Part shown: in pieces, positions 1 to 6,473 of the stretch
Position numbering within the stretch: position 1 is the stretch's first letter
Layout: the number at the start of each line of letters is the position of its first letter
Assembly: GCA_910588235.1 (NCBI GenBank)
Contig: CAJUOQ010000062.1
Location: forward strand, 1-6,501
Direction of reading: 5' to 3'
Origin: an uncultured Atopostipes sp.
GTDB taxonomy: Bacteria > Bacillota > Bacilli > Lactobacillales > Carnobacteriaceae_A
Length of the DNA: 6,501 nucleotides
The notes under the pieces: generated by a model
Told to the model about the DNA's origin: nothing
What the model saw: the letters and a program-made list of their open reading frames with translations, nothing else
Database searches by the model: none
Program-made: the position numbers and the translations under genes

Positions 1-97
1 AGACCCCTGCACATTTTGGTTGTATTACTTTGTTTAGTTTTCAAAGATCAATTGTATTCCTTCGCCTCAAGAAATGTTTTAGTGTTTCTCAAGCACG
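1..97 (-). other. rRNA operon leader with boxA-like element (16S gene beyond left edge)
   Basis: On the minus strand the sequence downstream of promoter P2 contains TTGATCTTTGAAAACT (complement of 36-52) followed by AAACAAAG. This closely resembles the boxA antitermination element in 16S rRNA leaders of Bacillus and Lactobacillales, where CTTTGAAAACTAAACAA is typical. Nothing resembling the 16S 5' end (AGAGTTTGATC) is present before the window stops, so the gene itself must start some tens of bases past the left edge. The boundary at 97 is an estimated P2 transcription start. The boxA match is seen directly; the identity of the downstream gene is inferred from it and from the promoters. Confidence 0.8.
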
Positions 98-103
98 AGA
101 TAT

Positions 104-132
104 ATCTTATCATCGTCTGTTTAATTTGTCAA
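104..132 (-). promoter_or_regulatory. rRNA operon promoter P2
   Basis: On the minus strand a perfect -35 TTGACA (127-132) is followed by exactly 17 bp and a -10 TAAGAT (104-109). The discriminator and likely start region reads ATATCTCGTGC, giving a start near position 97, possibly on G. It lies directly upstream of the boxA-like leader, as the proximal promoter of an rRNA operon would. Confidence 0.85.
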
Positions 133-284
133 ACACTTTTTTAAATTCTTTTAAAAAATATTTCCGACTCATTTAAACGACTTTTCCTATATGAAACAGG
201 TATCATCTAAACCATAACTGGTTGATGTATAGATAAAATACTCAATTTCCAAAACGTCGATGTCGATCAACGCTCGGACATATA

Positions 285-313
285 ATTATACATATCCTTC
301 TCAAAGAAGTCAA
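285..313 (-). promoter_or_regulatory. rRNA operon promoter P1
   Basis: On the minus strand a -35 TTGACT (308-313) sits inside AAAAAGTTGTTGACTTC, a context very like Bacillus rrn promoters. A 17-bp spacer and a perfect -10 TATAAT (285-290) follow, then TATGTCCGAGCG, so transcription would start near 275-280, probably on G. The stretch upstream of the -35 is rich in A and T tracts and could act as an UP element. P1 lies about 181 bp upstream of P2; the DNA between them (133-284) shows no open reading frame and would be transcribed leader. Confidence 0.85.
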
Positions 314-345
314 CAACTTTTTGAAAAATACACAACTATTTTTTG
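314..345 (-). promoter_or_regulatory. Candidate UP element of rRNA promoter P1
   Basis: Immediately upstream of the P1 -35 box the minus strand has two A/T tracts (AAAAAATAG and TATTTTTCAAAAAG). Phased A/T tracts at about -40 to -60 are the known binding sites for the RNA polymerase alpha C-terminal domain at rRNA promoters. The function is inferred from composition and position only. Confidence 0.45.
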
Positions 346-436
346 GAGCAGTCTAAATTAGTATTGTGCATTATATAGTAGAAACTAGTTTTATTGCTTA
401 ATTAATAAGCATTCATTTTTCTTTTATTAAGTAAAT
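346..436. other. AT-rich spacer without a gene
   Basis: This stretch between the rRNA promoters and the methyltransferase terminator holds no plausible coding frame. The only structure seen is a small inverted repeat, TGCTTA (395-400) and TAAGCA (406-411) around ATTAA, followed by a T-rich run on the plus strand. No upstream plus-strand gene exists in the window for it to terminate, so no function is assigned. Confidence 0.5.
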
Positions 437-470
437 AAAAATACTGACTCATCACAGAGTCAGTATTTTT
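437..470. terminator. Bidirectional rho-independent terminator downstream of trmR
   Basis: A perfect 14-bp inverted repeat, AAAAATACTGACTC (437-450) and GAGTCAGTATTTTT (457-470), surrounds the loop ATCACA. The A/T ends of the stem supply a U-run in both directions. It lies about 20 bp past the stop codon of the minus-strand methyltransferase gene, so it most likely ends that transcript and keeps it out of the rRNA promoter region. Confidence 0.88.
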
Positions 471-490
471 CAAGCGGTATATTTTAAAAA

Positions 491-1192
491 CTACTCTACC
501 CTCATAAAAGAAAAGTCAGCCTCTTCTTTTTTCGTAATTAACAATAAACCATCTCCGATGGGTAAAATTGTAGAAATTAAAGCGGGATGATCTAAGACAA
601 CATCTAAAAAGGCATTTAATTTTTTATGGATTTTACGAACTCTACGTGGGATCTCTTCTGTGGGTTGTAAAATCGTGCCTCCTTGAAGAACATCGTCGAC
701 AGCAAGCACGCCCCCCATTTTCAATATCCGCATACAATCTGGGAAAAAGTCATAGTATTTTGCTTTCGCACTATCCATAAAAATCAAGTCAAAAGTATCT
801 GCTGGTAACTTCGCTAGCCAATCTTCTGCTTGTCCTTCTAATAATTTTACCCGGTTGCTTATACCGAACTTTTCAAAGTTCGCTTCAGCTCGTTCAATCA
901 TTTCCGGATTCCGTTCGATCGTTTGAATTCTTGCATCTGAATATTCCGCAAACACACTCGCTGAAAAACCAATAGCTGCTCCTACTTCTAAAATTTCTTT
1001 AGGTTTCATTTGATCCAGTAACCAAATAAAATAAGAAACCGTTTCATGCGGAATGACTGGGTTTCGGTTTTCTCGTGCAGTATCTTGAAGATTCTTTAAG
1101 TGGCCATTTAATTGTTTTTGCTCTGTTCGTAAAAATTCACGGACATCATTATTTATAACAGGTCGATCCATCATTTCATTTCTTTTGTGCAT
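491..1192 (-). CDS. trmR: SAM-dependent O-methyltransferase, TrmR/YrrM type (probable tRNA U34 methyltransferase)
   Basis: A 233-residue class I methyltransferase of the COMT-like O-methyltransferase family 3. The SAM-binding motif I is LEVGAAIGFSA at residues 68-78, the acidic residue for the SAM ribose is E93 in TIERNP, and the metal-site segments are FMDSAKAKYYDFF (D140) and VDDVLQGG (D166, D167). In Bacillus subtilis, TrmR (YrrM) uses SAM to methylate 5-hydroxyuridine at position 34 of tRNA to 5-methoxyuridine. The family match is strong; the exact substrate is inferred. Position 167 is Asp where B. subtilis TrmR has Asn, which may be a lineage variant. The start is uncertain: ATG at 1192 has a weak GAAAG about 10 bp upstream, while the double ATG at 1174/1171 would begin the protein MMDRPV or MDRPV. 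The gene appears monocistronic, ends at the 437-470 hairpin and is divergent from cbpA. Confidence 0.85.
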   Translation of the reverse strand: MHKRNEMMDRPVINNDVREFLRTEQKQLNGHLKNLQDTARENRNPVIPHETVSYFIWLLDQMKPKEILEVGAAIGFSASVFAEYSDARIQTIERNPEMIERAEANFEKFGISNRVKLLEGQAEDWLAKLPADTFDLIFMDSAKAKYYDFFPDCMRILKMGGVLAVDDVLQGGTILQPTEEIPRRVRKIHKKLNAFLDVVLDHPALISTILPIGDGLLLITKKEEADFSFMRVE

Positions 1193-1231
1193 TTTTTCAC
1201 TACTTTCTTTTAAATATGTTACAATAATATG

Positions 1232-1260
1232 TGCAAACCATGAGAAATGTTTGCTATAAT
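1232..1260 (+). promoter_or_regulatory. Promoter of cbpA, extended -10 type
   Basis: A perfect -10 TATAAT (1255-1260) is preceded by TGC, forming an extended -10 element. The -35 region 17 bp upstream (TGCAAA, 1232-1237) is poor, as is common for extended -10 promoters. Transcription would start near 1267, leaving a 5' leader of about 29 nt that contains the ribosome binding site AGGAG (1284-1288), 7 bp before the ATG. Confidence 0.75.
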
Positions 1261-1295
1261 ATAATTGGAATTTAATTTTTGAGAGGAGAAGTTAT

Positions 1296-1934
1296 ATGCT
1301 TATAAGAGAATTATCTCTTGCCAAAACTCGTGTTCGAACTGTCCCTGAAACAGTTACGTTAGAAGAAGCTTTAGAATTACTAGAAGAATATGGCTACCGT
1401 TGTGTCCCTATTTTAGATGAAACGGGCACCATTTATCGTGGAAACATTTATCGTATGCACATTTACAAACATAAATCAGAAGGAAAAGATATGTCGCTTC
1501 CTGTTACTCATTTATTAAAAAACGCAACGAAATATGTTCACACTTACTCTAGTTTCTTCAGTATCTTCTTTATGATTAAAGACTTGCCTTATATTACAGT
1601 ATTAGATGACAATAATCACTTTTATGGTATTTTAACGCACAGTGCTTTAATTAATCTCTTACAGCAGTCCTGGAAGCTAGATACAGGAAGTTATGTTCTA
1701 ACGATTGCTGCTGCAGGTGAACGAGGCGATTTAGCGAATATTGCCAAAGCCGTCAATCGTTATAGCGATATTATGAGCTGTATCACTTTAGACGTTGAAG
1801 AAGGACCGATCAAACGTGCCATCATGACGTTAGAGCCCGACGCTACAAAAGAAGATGTCGATAAAATCTCTAACTTACTTGATCGTCGTGGCTACGGTGT
1901 CATTCAAGTCGAAGATCTACGAGCAAACCACTAA
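1296..1934 (+). CDS. cbpA: CBS-domain protein, CbpA-like cyclic-di-AMP receptor
   Basis: A 212-residue soluble protein with no signal peptide or membrane segment. The N-terminal half is a tandem CBS pair: CBS1 at about residues 2-60 (VTLEEALELLEEYGYRCVPI, then ETGTIYRGNIY) and CBS2 at about 66-123 (ITVLDDNNHFYGILTHSALI). The C-terminal part, about 131-208, has an ACT-like pattern (SYVLTIAAAGERGDLANIAK). This order and length fit the CbpA family, whose Listeria monocytogenes member (Lmo0553) was identified as a c-di-AMP-binding protein. Ligand binding here is inferred from family resemblance; the downstream target of CbpA is not established. The start is firm: ATG with AGGAG 7 bp upstream and an extended -10 promoter. 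It is transcribed alone, divergent from trmR and convergent with maeE. A generic CBS/ACT adenine-nucleotide sensor is the alternative. Confidence 0.75.
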   Translation: MLIRELSLAKTRVRTVPETVTLEEALELLEEYGYRCVPILDETGTIYRGNIYRMHIYKHKSEGKDMSLPVTHLLKNATKYVHTYSSFFSIFFMIKDLPYITVLDDNNHFYGILTHSALINLLQQSWKLDTGSYVLTIAAAGERGDLANIAKAVNRYSDIMSCITLDVEEGPIKRAIMTLEPDATKEDVDKISNLLDRRGYGVIQVEDLRANH

Positions 1935-1957
1935 ATTTTATTTTAACATAGATTAAC

Positions 1958-1992
1958 GAGTGATCGACGACATTCTTTGCATGTGATCACTC
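1958..1992 (+). terminator. Weak hairpin downstream of cbpA
   Basis: An 8-bp inverted repeat GAGTGATC (1958-1965) and GATCACTC (1985-1992) encloses a 19-nt loop 23 bp past the cbpA stop, followed only by TTTAAAT. The long loop and weak U-run make it a doubtful terminator. The stronger hairpin at 2006-2057 probably does the work. Confidence 0.3.
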
Positions 1993-2005
1993 TTTAAATA
2001 CAAAT

Positions 2006-2057
2006 AAAAGATGGCTTTAGTCCTTGAATCATTCAAGAAACTAAAGCCATCTTTTTT
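2006..2057. terminator. Nested bidirectional terminator between cbpA and maeE
   Basis: A 16-bp outer stem, AAAAGATGGCTTTAGT (2006-2021) with ACTAAAGCCATCTTTT (2040-2055), encloses a 7-bp inner stem, CTTGAAT (2023-2029) with ATTCAAG (2031-2037). A T-run follows on the plus strand (2052-2057), and the A-rich left arm supplies one on the minus strand. It sits between two convergent genes, 17 bp past the maeE stop, and can end both transcripts. Confidence 0.9.
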
Positions 2058-2073
2058 AACACCTGTTAAACTT

Positions 2074-3228
2074 TTACTTTGCAGCATCGGTGACACTTTT
2101 TGCGACTGTTTCTGCTACATCGGGATTAAATACATCAGGGATAATGTTTTCTGGTGTTAACTCTTCTTCAGATAGAACAGCAGCAATCCCTTTAGCGGCT
2201 GCATTTTGCATATCATCTGTAATATCAGCAGCGCGAGCATCAAGAGCACCTCGGAAAATACCTGGGAAAGCTAAAACGTTATTAATTTGATTTGGAAAAT
2301 CACTTCGTCCGGTTGCTACAATATAAGCCCCTGCTTCTTTCGCTTCATCTGGTTGAATTTCAGGATCAGGATTAGCCATCGCAAAAATAATAGGTTTTTC
2401 ATTCATCGTTTGAACCCATTCTTTTTTCAAGACATTTGGTGCAGATACTCCTACGAACACATCTGCATCCTTGACTGCTTCTTCTAAATCTCCTGTAATA
2501 TTTTCTTGATTTGTAAGTTCGGCAATTTCTTTGTGACGCTCTTCTAGATCTGGATCATCCGCAGAAATAATACCATCGATATCCACCACTAATAAATCTT
2601 TCACACCAGCAGATAATAATCGTTTAGAGATAGCAACACCCGCTGCTCCTCCACCATTAACAACAACTTTAACTTCATCCATTTTTTTGTCTGATAATTT
2701 CAGTGCATTATATAATGCTGCCAGAACAACAATACCAGTTCCGTGTTGGTCATCGTGAAATACAGGGATATCTAAGGTTTCTTTTAGTCTTCTTTCAATT
2801 TCAAAACAGCGTGGTGCACTAATATCTTCCAAGTTGATTCCCCCAAAAGATGGCGCAATCGCCTGGATATGGGAGACAATTTCATCTGTGTCCTGTGTAT
2901 CTAATGAGATAGGAATAGCATTTACATTGGCAAAGCGTTTAAATAAAGCTGCTTTTCCTTCCATTACTGGAATAGCTGCTTCAGGCCCAATATTTCCTAA
3001 ACCAAGAACCGCCGAACCATCGGTCACAACTGCAACAAGGTTTCTTTTGCTTGTATATTTATAGACATCTTCTTTATTTTCAGCAATGGCTGAACTCACA
3101 GCGGCTACTCCCGGTGTATAAGCGATCGCTAACTCTTCCATGTTATCAATAGGAACGGTTGAGTTCACTTCGATTTTCCCCGCATTTTCTTCATTAATCT
3201 TCAGTGCTTCTTTTTTGACATCTACCAT
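2074..3228 (-). CDS. maeE: NAD-type malic enzyme (malate to pyruvate + CO2)
   Basis: A 384-residue short-form bacterial malic enzyme, full length for the family. It oxidatively decarboxylates L-malate to pyruvate with reduction of NAD and a divalent metal. Catalytic and metal residues are visible: Y37 in AYTPGV, K92 in MEGKAA, E134-D135 in NLEDIS and D160 in FHDDQHGTG. The Rossmann nucleotide site is NGGGAAGVA (191-199), and D216 at the end of the second strand (VVDIDG) favours NAD over NADP. AMANPDPEI and the NNVLAFPGIFRGALDA segment complete the C-terminal family pattern. The start ATG has AGAGGAG ending 8 bp upstream. The gene lies 44 bp downstream of the transporter gene on the same strand, with no terminator between, so the two form one operon in the order maeP-maeE. 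The name follows the L. casei and E. faecalis mae clusters. Confidence 0.95.
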   Translation of the reverse strand: MVDVKKEALKINEENAGKIEVNSTVPIDNMEELAIAYTPGVAAVSSAIAENKEDVYKYTSKRNLVAVVTDGSAVLGLGNIGPEAAIPVMEGKAALFKRFANVNAIPISLDTQDTDEIVSHIQAIAPSFGGINLEDISAPRCFEIERRLKETLDIPVFHDDQHGTGIVVLAALYNALKLSDKKMDEVKVVVNGGGAAGVAISKRLLSAGVKDLLVVDIDGIISADDPDLEERHKEIAELTNQENITGDLEEAVKDADVFVGVSAPNVLKKEWVQTMNEKPIIFAMANPDPEIQPDEAKEAGAYIVATGRSDFPNQINNVLAFPGIFRGALDARAADITDDMQNAAAKGIAAVLSEEELTPENIIPDVFNPDVAETVAKSVTDAAK

Positions 3229-3272
3229 TATGCATTCTCCTCTTTCTTTTTTTAATTCTTTTATAAATTATT

Positions 3273-4601
3273 TTAGCCGAATATTCTCATCATCATAATC
3301 ATTAAACTAATTGTAATAGCTCCTCCAATACGAGTAGCTACTTGTGCGAAGGGCATCATTTCCTGACGATTGGCTGTTGATAAGACCGCGACATTCCCTG
3401 TTCCTCCCATTGCAGATTGATTTAAGGAAAGAATCGACGCTTCCACTGGATACATATTAACAAAACGTGACACTACGTACCCGGTCGCTCCTAATGTGAG
3501 AACAACCGATAAAATAACAAGTAAGTATTGCCAAGATAACATCGCAAGAACATCTTCCAATGTTAAATAGATAATCCCTAAACCGACCATTAAAGGAGCG
3601 GTGAAGTTCGTCGAAATAAAACTGTTTAAATGTTTAGCTCCCATTTCTACTTCTCCTGGCAATACTTGGAAGTATTTAAGCGCGGTTGCGGTAAAGATCA
3701 CGATAACAGCTGCTGGAAGTCCAATAATATCTTCAAAGAAAGTACCACCAATGTATAAAGTAACCAGCAAGAACAAACCGATGCCTAACAGTTCATAACT
3801 AAGAGGTAAATTCATTTTTTCACTGTCCTCGTTTAAATCAAGGCCAGTACCCGAGCGGACCAAGGTTCCTTCACCTGTTAGTGTCGGTTGTTTATCTCCT
3901 AATCGATTCAACATTGCTGCCCCTGCGATGGAAAAGAAATTCGCTAAAATCGAAGCTGGCGCTAAAATCGCAATTAATTCCCCATAATCCATGCCAGTAA
4001 TTGCACTATATCCGAGTCCTAGAGGTAAAACACCGCCTCCAATTCCACCAGCCATTGTTGGTGTGACAATATAGAACAATGTGTTTTTAAAGCCTAAACC
4101 TAAGGCCCAACCCACTAGGGAAGGAAGAAGTAAAGCCAGCACTAATCCGATCATCATTGGTAAAACCATCCGTGCAAAGCCTTGGACCAGAACGTTTCGG
4201 TTCATCCCCAAAATACTTCCTGCTACTAGCGCGAAAACATATAAATCTAAAAAATTGGCTTCACTCATCAGCATTTCGACTGCAGCCAGTGAATTTTGCG
4301 GAAGTAAATTAAATAATACCAAGACTGCTGGAACAATCATGGAGAGAATGGTGGAACCACCAAATTTATTTAGACCAGGGATCGCATCTCCGATCGCTCC
4401 TAATAACCATCCTAACACCATAATAATCCCAAAGCCGCCCATCATATCTATCGGGATTGTTTCCGTATACATAGCTATAAAAATAATAATGGCAAACACA
4501 AGATATATAGGGAGCGAAACCACTCCAATTTTCTTCTCTTTTATTCTTTCCCAAAAGCTTTCTTCTGGATGCTCATGGGTCATGCTCTGTTTTTTCGACA
4601 T
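3273..4601 (-). CDS. maeP: Malate permease, 2-hydroxycarboxylate transporter (2HCT/CitS) family
   Basis: A 442-residue integral membrane symporter of the 2HCT family (CitS, CitP, MleP, CimH, MaeP) that would import L-malate with H+ or Na+. About eleven hydrophobic segments follow a charged cytoplasmic N-terminus (residues 1-28). The two family re-entrant loop motifs are present: GGIGGG at 185-190 and MGGTGNVAVLS at 398-408. The conserved substrate-site Arg is R424 in FAQVATRIGGA, matching R425 of CitP, and R412 precedes it in STANRQEMMPF. The start ATG has an AGGAGG (4614-4619) 12 bp upstream, slightly long spacing; the next Met at residue 7 has no better site. It is first in the maeP-maeE operon and divergent from the sensor gene maeK, which argues for malate as substrate; citrate or another 2-hydroxycarboxylate is possible from sequence alone. 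Confidence 0.93.
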   Translation of the reverse strand: MSKKQSMTHEHPEESFWERIKEKKIGVVSLPIYLVFAIIIFIAMYTETIPIDMMGGFGIIMVLGWLLGAIGDAIPGLNKFGGSTILSMIVPAVLVLFNLLPQNSLAAVEMLMSEANFLDLYVFALVAGSILGMNRNVLVQGFARMVLPMMIGLVLALLLPSLVGWALGLGFKNTLFYIVTPTMAGGIGGGVLPLGLGYSAITGMDYGELIAILAPASILANFFSIAGAAMLNRLGDKQPTLTGEGTLVRSGTGLDLNEDSEKMNLPLSYELLGIGLFLLVTLYIGGTFFEDIIGLPAAVIVIFTATALKYFQVLPGEVEMGAKHLNSFISTNFTAPLMVGLGIIYLTLEDVLAMLSWQYLLVILSVVLTLGATGYVVSRFVNMYPVEASILSLNQSAMGGTGNVAVLSTANRQEMMPFAQVATRIGGAITISLMIMMMRIFG

Positions 4602-4653
4602 TTACCACTGAGGCCTCCTCTTTCAAAATTTTCTTTCCTTTATGTTCACCTAT

Positions 4654-4681
4654 AGTTTATCGCATATATTTCTCCCTACAA
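4654..4681 (-). promoter_or_regulatory. Candidate maeP-maeE promoter
   Basis: On the minus strand TTGTAG (4676-4681), a 16-bp spacer and TAAACT (4654-4659) form a weak sigma-A-like pair, with TGCGA just before the -10. It lies about 50 bp upstream of the maeP start and directly downstream of the AT-repeat cluster at 4688-4721. That arrangement fits a promoter that depends on an activator bound upstream. Both hexamers are poor matches, so this is tentative. Confidence 0.35.
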
Positions 4682-4687
4682 TATTTT

Positions 4688-4721
4688 TTAATTAATTTAA
4701 GTCTTAATTAAACTAATTTAA
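4688..4721. promoter_or_regulatory. TTAATTAA-like repeat cluster, candidate MaeR operator
   Basis: Within 34 bp there are TTAATTAA (4688-4695), the overlapping TTAATTTAA (4692-4700), TTAATTAAA (4704-4712) and CTAATTTAA (4713-4721). Response regulators of the CitB/DcuR/MaeR group bind AT-rich direct repeats, and for L. casei MaeR repeats of the TTATT(A/T)AA type have been described. The cluster lies between the divergent maeP and maeK promoters, where it could serve both. The repeats are seen directly; binding is inferred. Confidence 0.5.
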
Positions 4722-4722
4722 A

Positions 4723-4731
4723 TGGTAAAGT
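4723..4731 (+). promoter_or_regulatory. Candidate maeK promoter, extended -10
   Basis: TAAAGT (4726-4731) is preceded by TGG, giving a TGn extended -10 about 41 bp before the maeK ATG. The expected -35 position (about 4703-4708, CTTAAT) falls inside the AT-repeat cluster and is a poor hexamer, which would suit activation or autoregulation by a protein bound there. Tentative. Confidence 0.35.
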
Positions 4732-4771
4732 AGAGATAGGAATTTTTATTTTGAAGGAAAGTAGAGAGATT

Positions 4772-6289
4772 ATGGTAAAATTTTGGGAAAACCAGCGCTT
4801 ATTATTTAAACTGATTACAATTGTACTTATCAGTATTTTAATGACTTTAATTGTGTTGTATTTGTTACTGACACAGAGAATGGCCACCATCACACAAGAA
4901 GATGAAGCGGAATACTTACTAAAAATGGGCCGTCATATCGCACAGAATGAAGTCGTCATTCAGGCCACTGAACAAAAAGAAACTCATACTGACCTTAATC
5001 AATACACCGATACGATTAATGAAAATTTTGATTTAGATTATACCGTGATTATGACCCTGGACAGTACCCGTCTTACACATCCAGATGATGATTTAATCAA
5101 CCAACCTTTCCAAGGCAACGATCAATATGAAGTGTTCGAAGGAAAAGAATATACTTCGATTGGTGAGGGAACTTTGGGGCATTCACTACGTTCATTTGTT
5201 CCGATTTATAATCCACAGAACGAAGTTATTGGAGCAGTTTCCATTGGTGTAACGATTCAAAATCTTGATCAAATCATGAAAAGAAATAGACAGCCTCTTA
5301 CACTCGCTTTTGGTATTAGTCTTATCATCGGTCTAAGTCTGGCTGCTCTTGTGGCTTATTCTTTGAAGAAACAAATGCTGGATATGGAACCTCAAGAAAT
5401 TGCCCGCGTTTTAGAAGAAAGAAATGCGATGATGGAGTATGCAGTGGATGCTGTATTTTTAACGAACACTGATCAAAAAATCATTTTGAAAAATAAAGAA
5501 GCTGCAAATCAATTTAATCTAAGTAAAAAGAAGGAAGCTCCTCAAGATATTTACACAGTGCTCCCTTTTCTAAAAGGGGAAGAATTAACTTCTAACTCGA
5601 ATGAGCAAATTTACTCGTATCAAGGAAAAGAATATATCGTCTCCTATGCACCTGTCCTCGTCAATAATCAGAAAGTAGGAAGTGTTTTTACTTTGCGTGA
5701 TGCGACTGAACTGCATATGCTCACTAGTCAGCTTTATTCGACTTTCGAATATGCACATACGCTAGAAGCACAATCACACGATTTTTTAAATAAATTACAT
5801 GTGATTTATGGCCTTACGGACTTACAAGAATATGAGGAGTTAGAAGCCTATTTGGAAGATTTAATTGAACCTGAACAAGAATTTTCAAAACGAGTGGCTT
5901 ACCTCATTCATAATCCAGCGATTGCAGGATTTTTAGTCGGTGAACGTCGTAAATTTTCTGAAAATCAATTACCTTTTACGATTGAAGTTTACCCAGATAT
6001 TCCCGCAACCGCAGATTTTCATTTTACACAAGCTTGGATTCAAAAATTAAGTTTGATCAATAAATTGTTATTAGAAACGTCGCAACTCACAGAAGTTCAT
6101 CTAGAGCTAGGCTATTTTAATGAGAAAATATTAACGACTTATAAAATACGAGGGAAAACAGAAGAAATTATCGAACAATTAAAAAATACAGGGTACAAAG
6201 AAGCCATTAAAGAATATGGCAGCGGTTGGCTAACCATTTATTTTGAAAAAGATTACCAAAAAGAAACAGAGAGTCTGCCCGAAAACTAA
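4772..6289 (+). CDS. maeK: MaeK, CitA/DcuS-family malate sensor histidine kinase with atypical ATPase domain
   Basis: A 505-residue membrane sensor. Order of parts: TM1 about 11-34; extracytoplasmic PDC (CitA-type PAS) sensor about 38-170; TM2 about 175-197; cytoplasmic PAS about 211-312 after the family linker MEPQEIARVLEERNAMM; dimerisation/phosphoacceptor helix with H336 in QSHDFLNKLH. The sensor keeps R100, H103, F113, R140 and F142, spaced exactly as the C4-dicarboxylate contacts R107, H110, F120, R147 and F149 of E. coli DcuS, so a dicarboxylate such as malate is the likely ligand. The C-terminal part (about 395-505) is short and shows no clear N box or DxGxG; LINKLLLET and KIRGKTEE stand where these are expected. 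ATG 4772 is preferred over the in-frame TTG at 4751 because the latter overlaps the Shine-Dalgarno GAAGGAAAG (4753-4761). It precedes maeR by 34 bp and is divergent from maeP-maeE. Confidence 0.88.
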   Translation: MVKFWENQRLLFKLITIVLISILMTLIVLYLLLTQRMATITQEDEAEYLLKMGRHIAQNEVVIQATEQKETHTDLNQYTDTINENFDLDYTVIMTLDSTRLTHPDDDLINQPFQGNDQYEVFEGKEYTSIGEGTLGHSLRSFVPIYNPQNEVIGAVSIGVTIQNLDQIMKRNRQPLTLAFGISLIIGLSLAALVAYSLKKQMLDMEPQEIARVLEERNAMMEYAVDAVFLTNTDQKIILKNKEAANQFNLSKKKEAPQDIYTVLPFLKGEELTSNSNEQIYSYQGKEYIVSYAPVLVNNQKVGSVFTLRDATELHMLTSQLYSTFEYAHTLEAQSHDFLNKLHVIYGLTDLQEYEELEAYLEDLIEPEQEFSKRVAYLIHNPAIAGFLVGERRKFSENQLPFTIEVYPDIPATADFHFTQAWIQKLSLINKLLLETSQLTEVHLELGYFNEKILTTYKIRGKTEEIIEQLKNTGYKEAIKEYGSGWLTIYFEKDYQKETESLPEN

Positions 6290-6323
6290 AAAAAGATTCA
6301 TATTTAATGAAGGAGAACGATTC

Positions 6324-6473
6324 ATGACTTATTCGGTATTAATTGTAGAAGATGACGCTATGGTCTCCTCGATCAATAAACGATACGTGGAAAGAATCCC
6401 AGAGTTTAAAGTGACAGGAGTTGCAGCTTCTGTTAAAGAAGCTATAAACCTGAATTATTCACTTAAACTATAA
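6324..6473 (+). pseudogene. maeR: MaeR/DcuR-type response regulator, truncated receiver domain
   Basis: The start is well formed: AGGAG (6311-6315) 8 bp before the ATG, 34 bp after the maeK stop, so maeK-maeR is an operon. The first residues, MTYSVLIVEDDAMV, followed by INKRYVERIPEF, match the N-terminus of CitB/DcuR-family response regulators, with the acidic pocket E9-D10-D11. After about residue 43 (KEAINL) the resemblance stops; NYSLKL and a TAA at 6471 follow, giving only 49 residues where the family has about 220-240. The other two frames also stop at once (TGA at 6451, TAA at 6464), so a single-base indel near the end of the match does not restore the gene. The phospho-acceptor Asp (about 54-56), the signalling Lys and the DNA-binding domain are absent up to the window edge. 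The remainder may lie beyond it after an insertion. Confidence 0.8.

Noticed and set aside
395..411. Small inverted repeat TGCTTA/TAAGCA followed by T-rich DNA as a terminator
   Set aside because: The 6-bp stem has little GC and no plus-strand gene precedes it in the window.
1201..1236. Minus-strand TTGCAC (1231-1236) as the -35 of a trmR promoter
   Set aside because: The only partners at 16-17 bp are TTTAAA or TTAAAA, matching the -10 consensus at about three of six positions, so it is not listed as a feature.
4081..4611. Long open frame on the plus strand (176 codons) opposite maeP
   Set aside because: It lies wholly antisense to a well-supported transporter gene, has no ribosome binding site or recognisable domain, and its composition is what the complement of a membrane-protein gene gives.
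4751..4771. In-frame TTG start 7 codons upstream of the maeK ATG
   Set aside because: The TTG overlaps the GAAGGAAAG ribosome binding site that serves ATG 4772 and has no Shine-Dalgarno of its own; the protein from 4772 already has a complete first membrane segment.
4602..4771. Catabolite-repression (cre) site in the mae intergenic region
   Set aside because: No sequence fitting WTGNNARCGNWWWCAW was found in this interval by eye.
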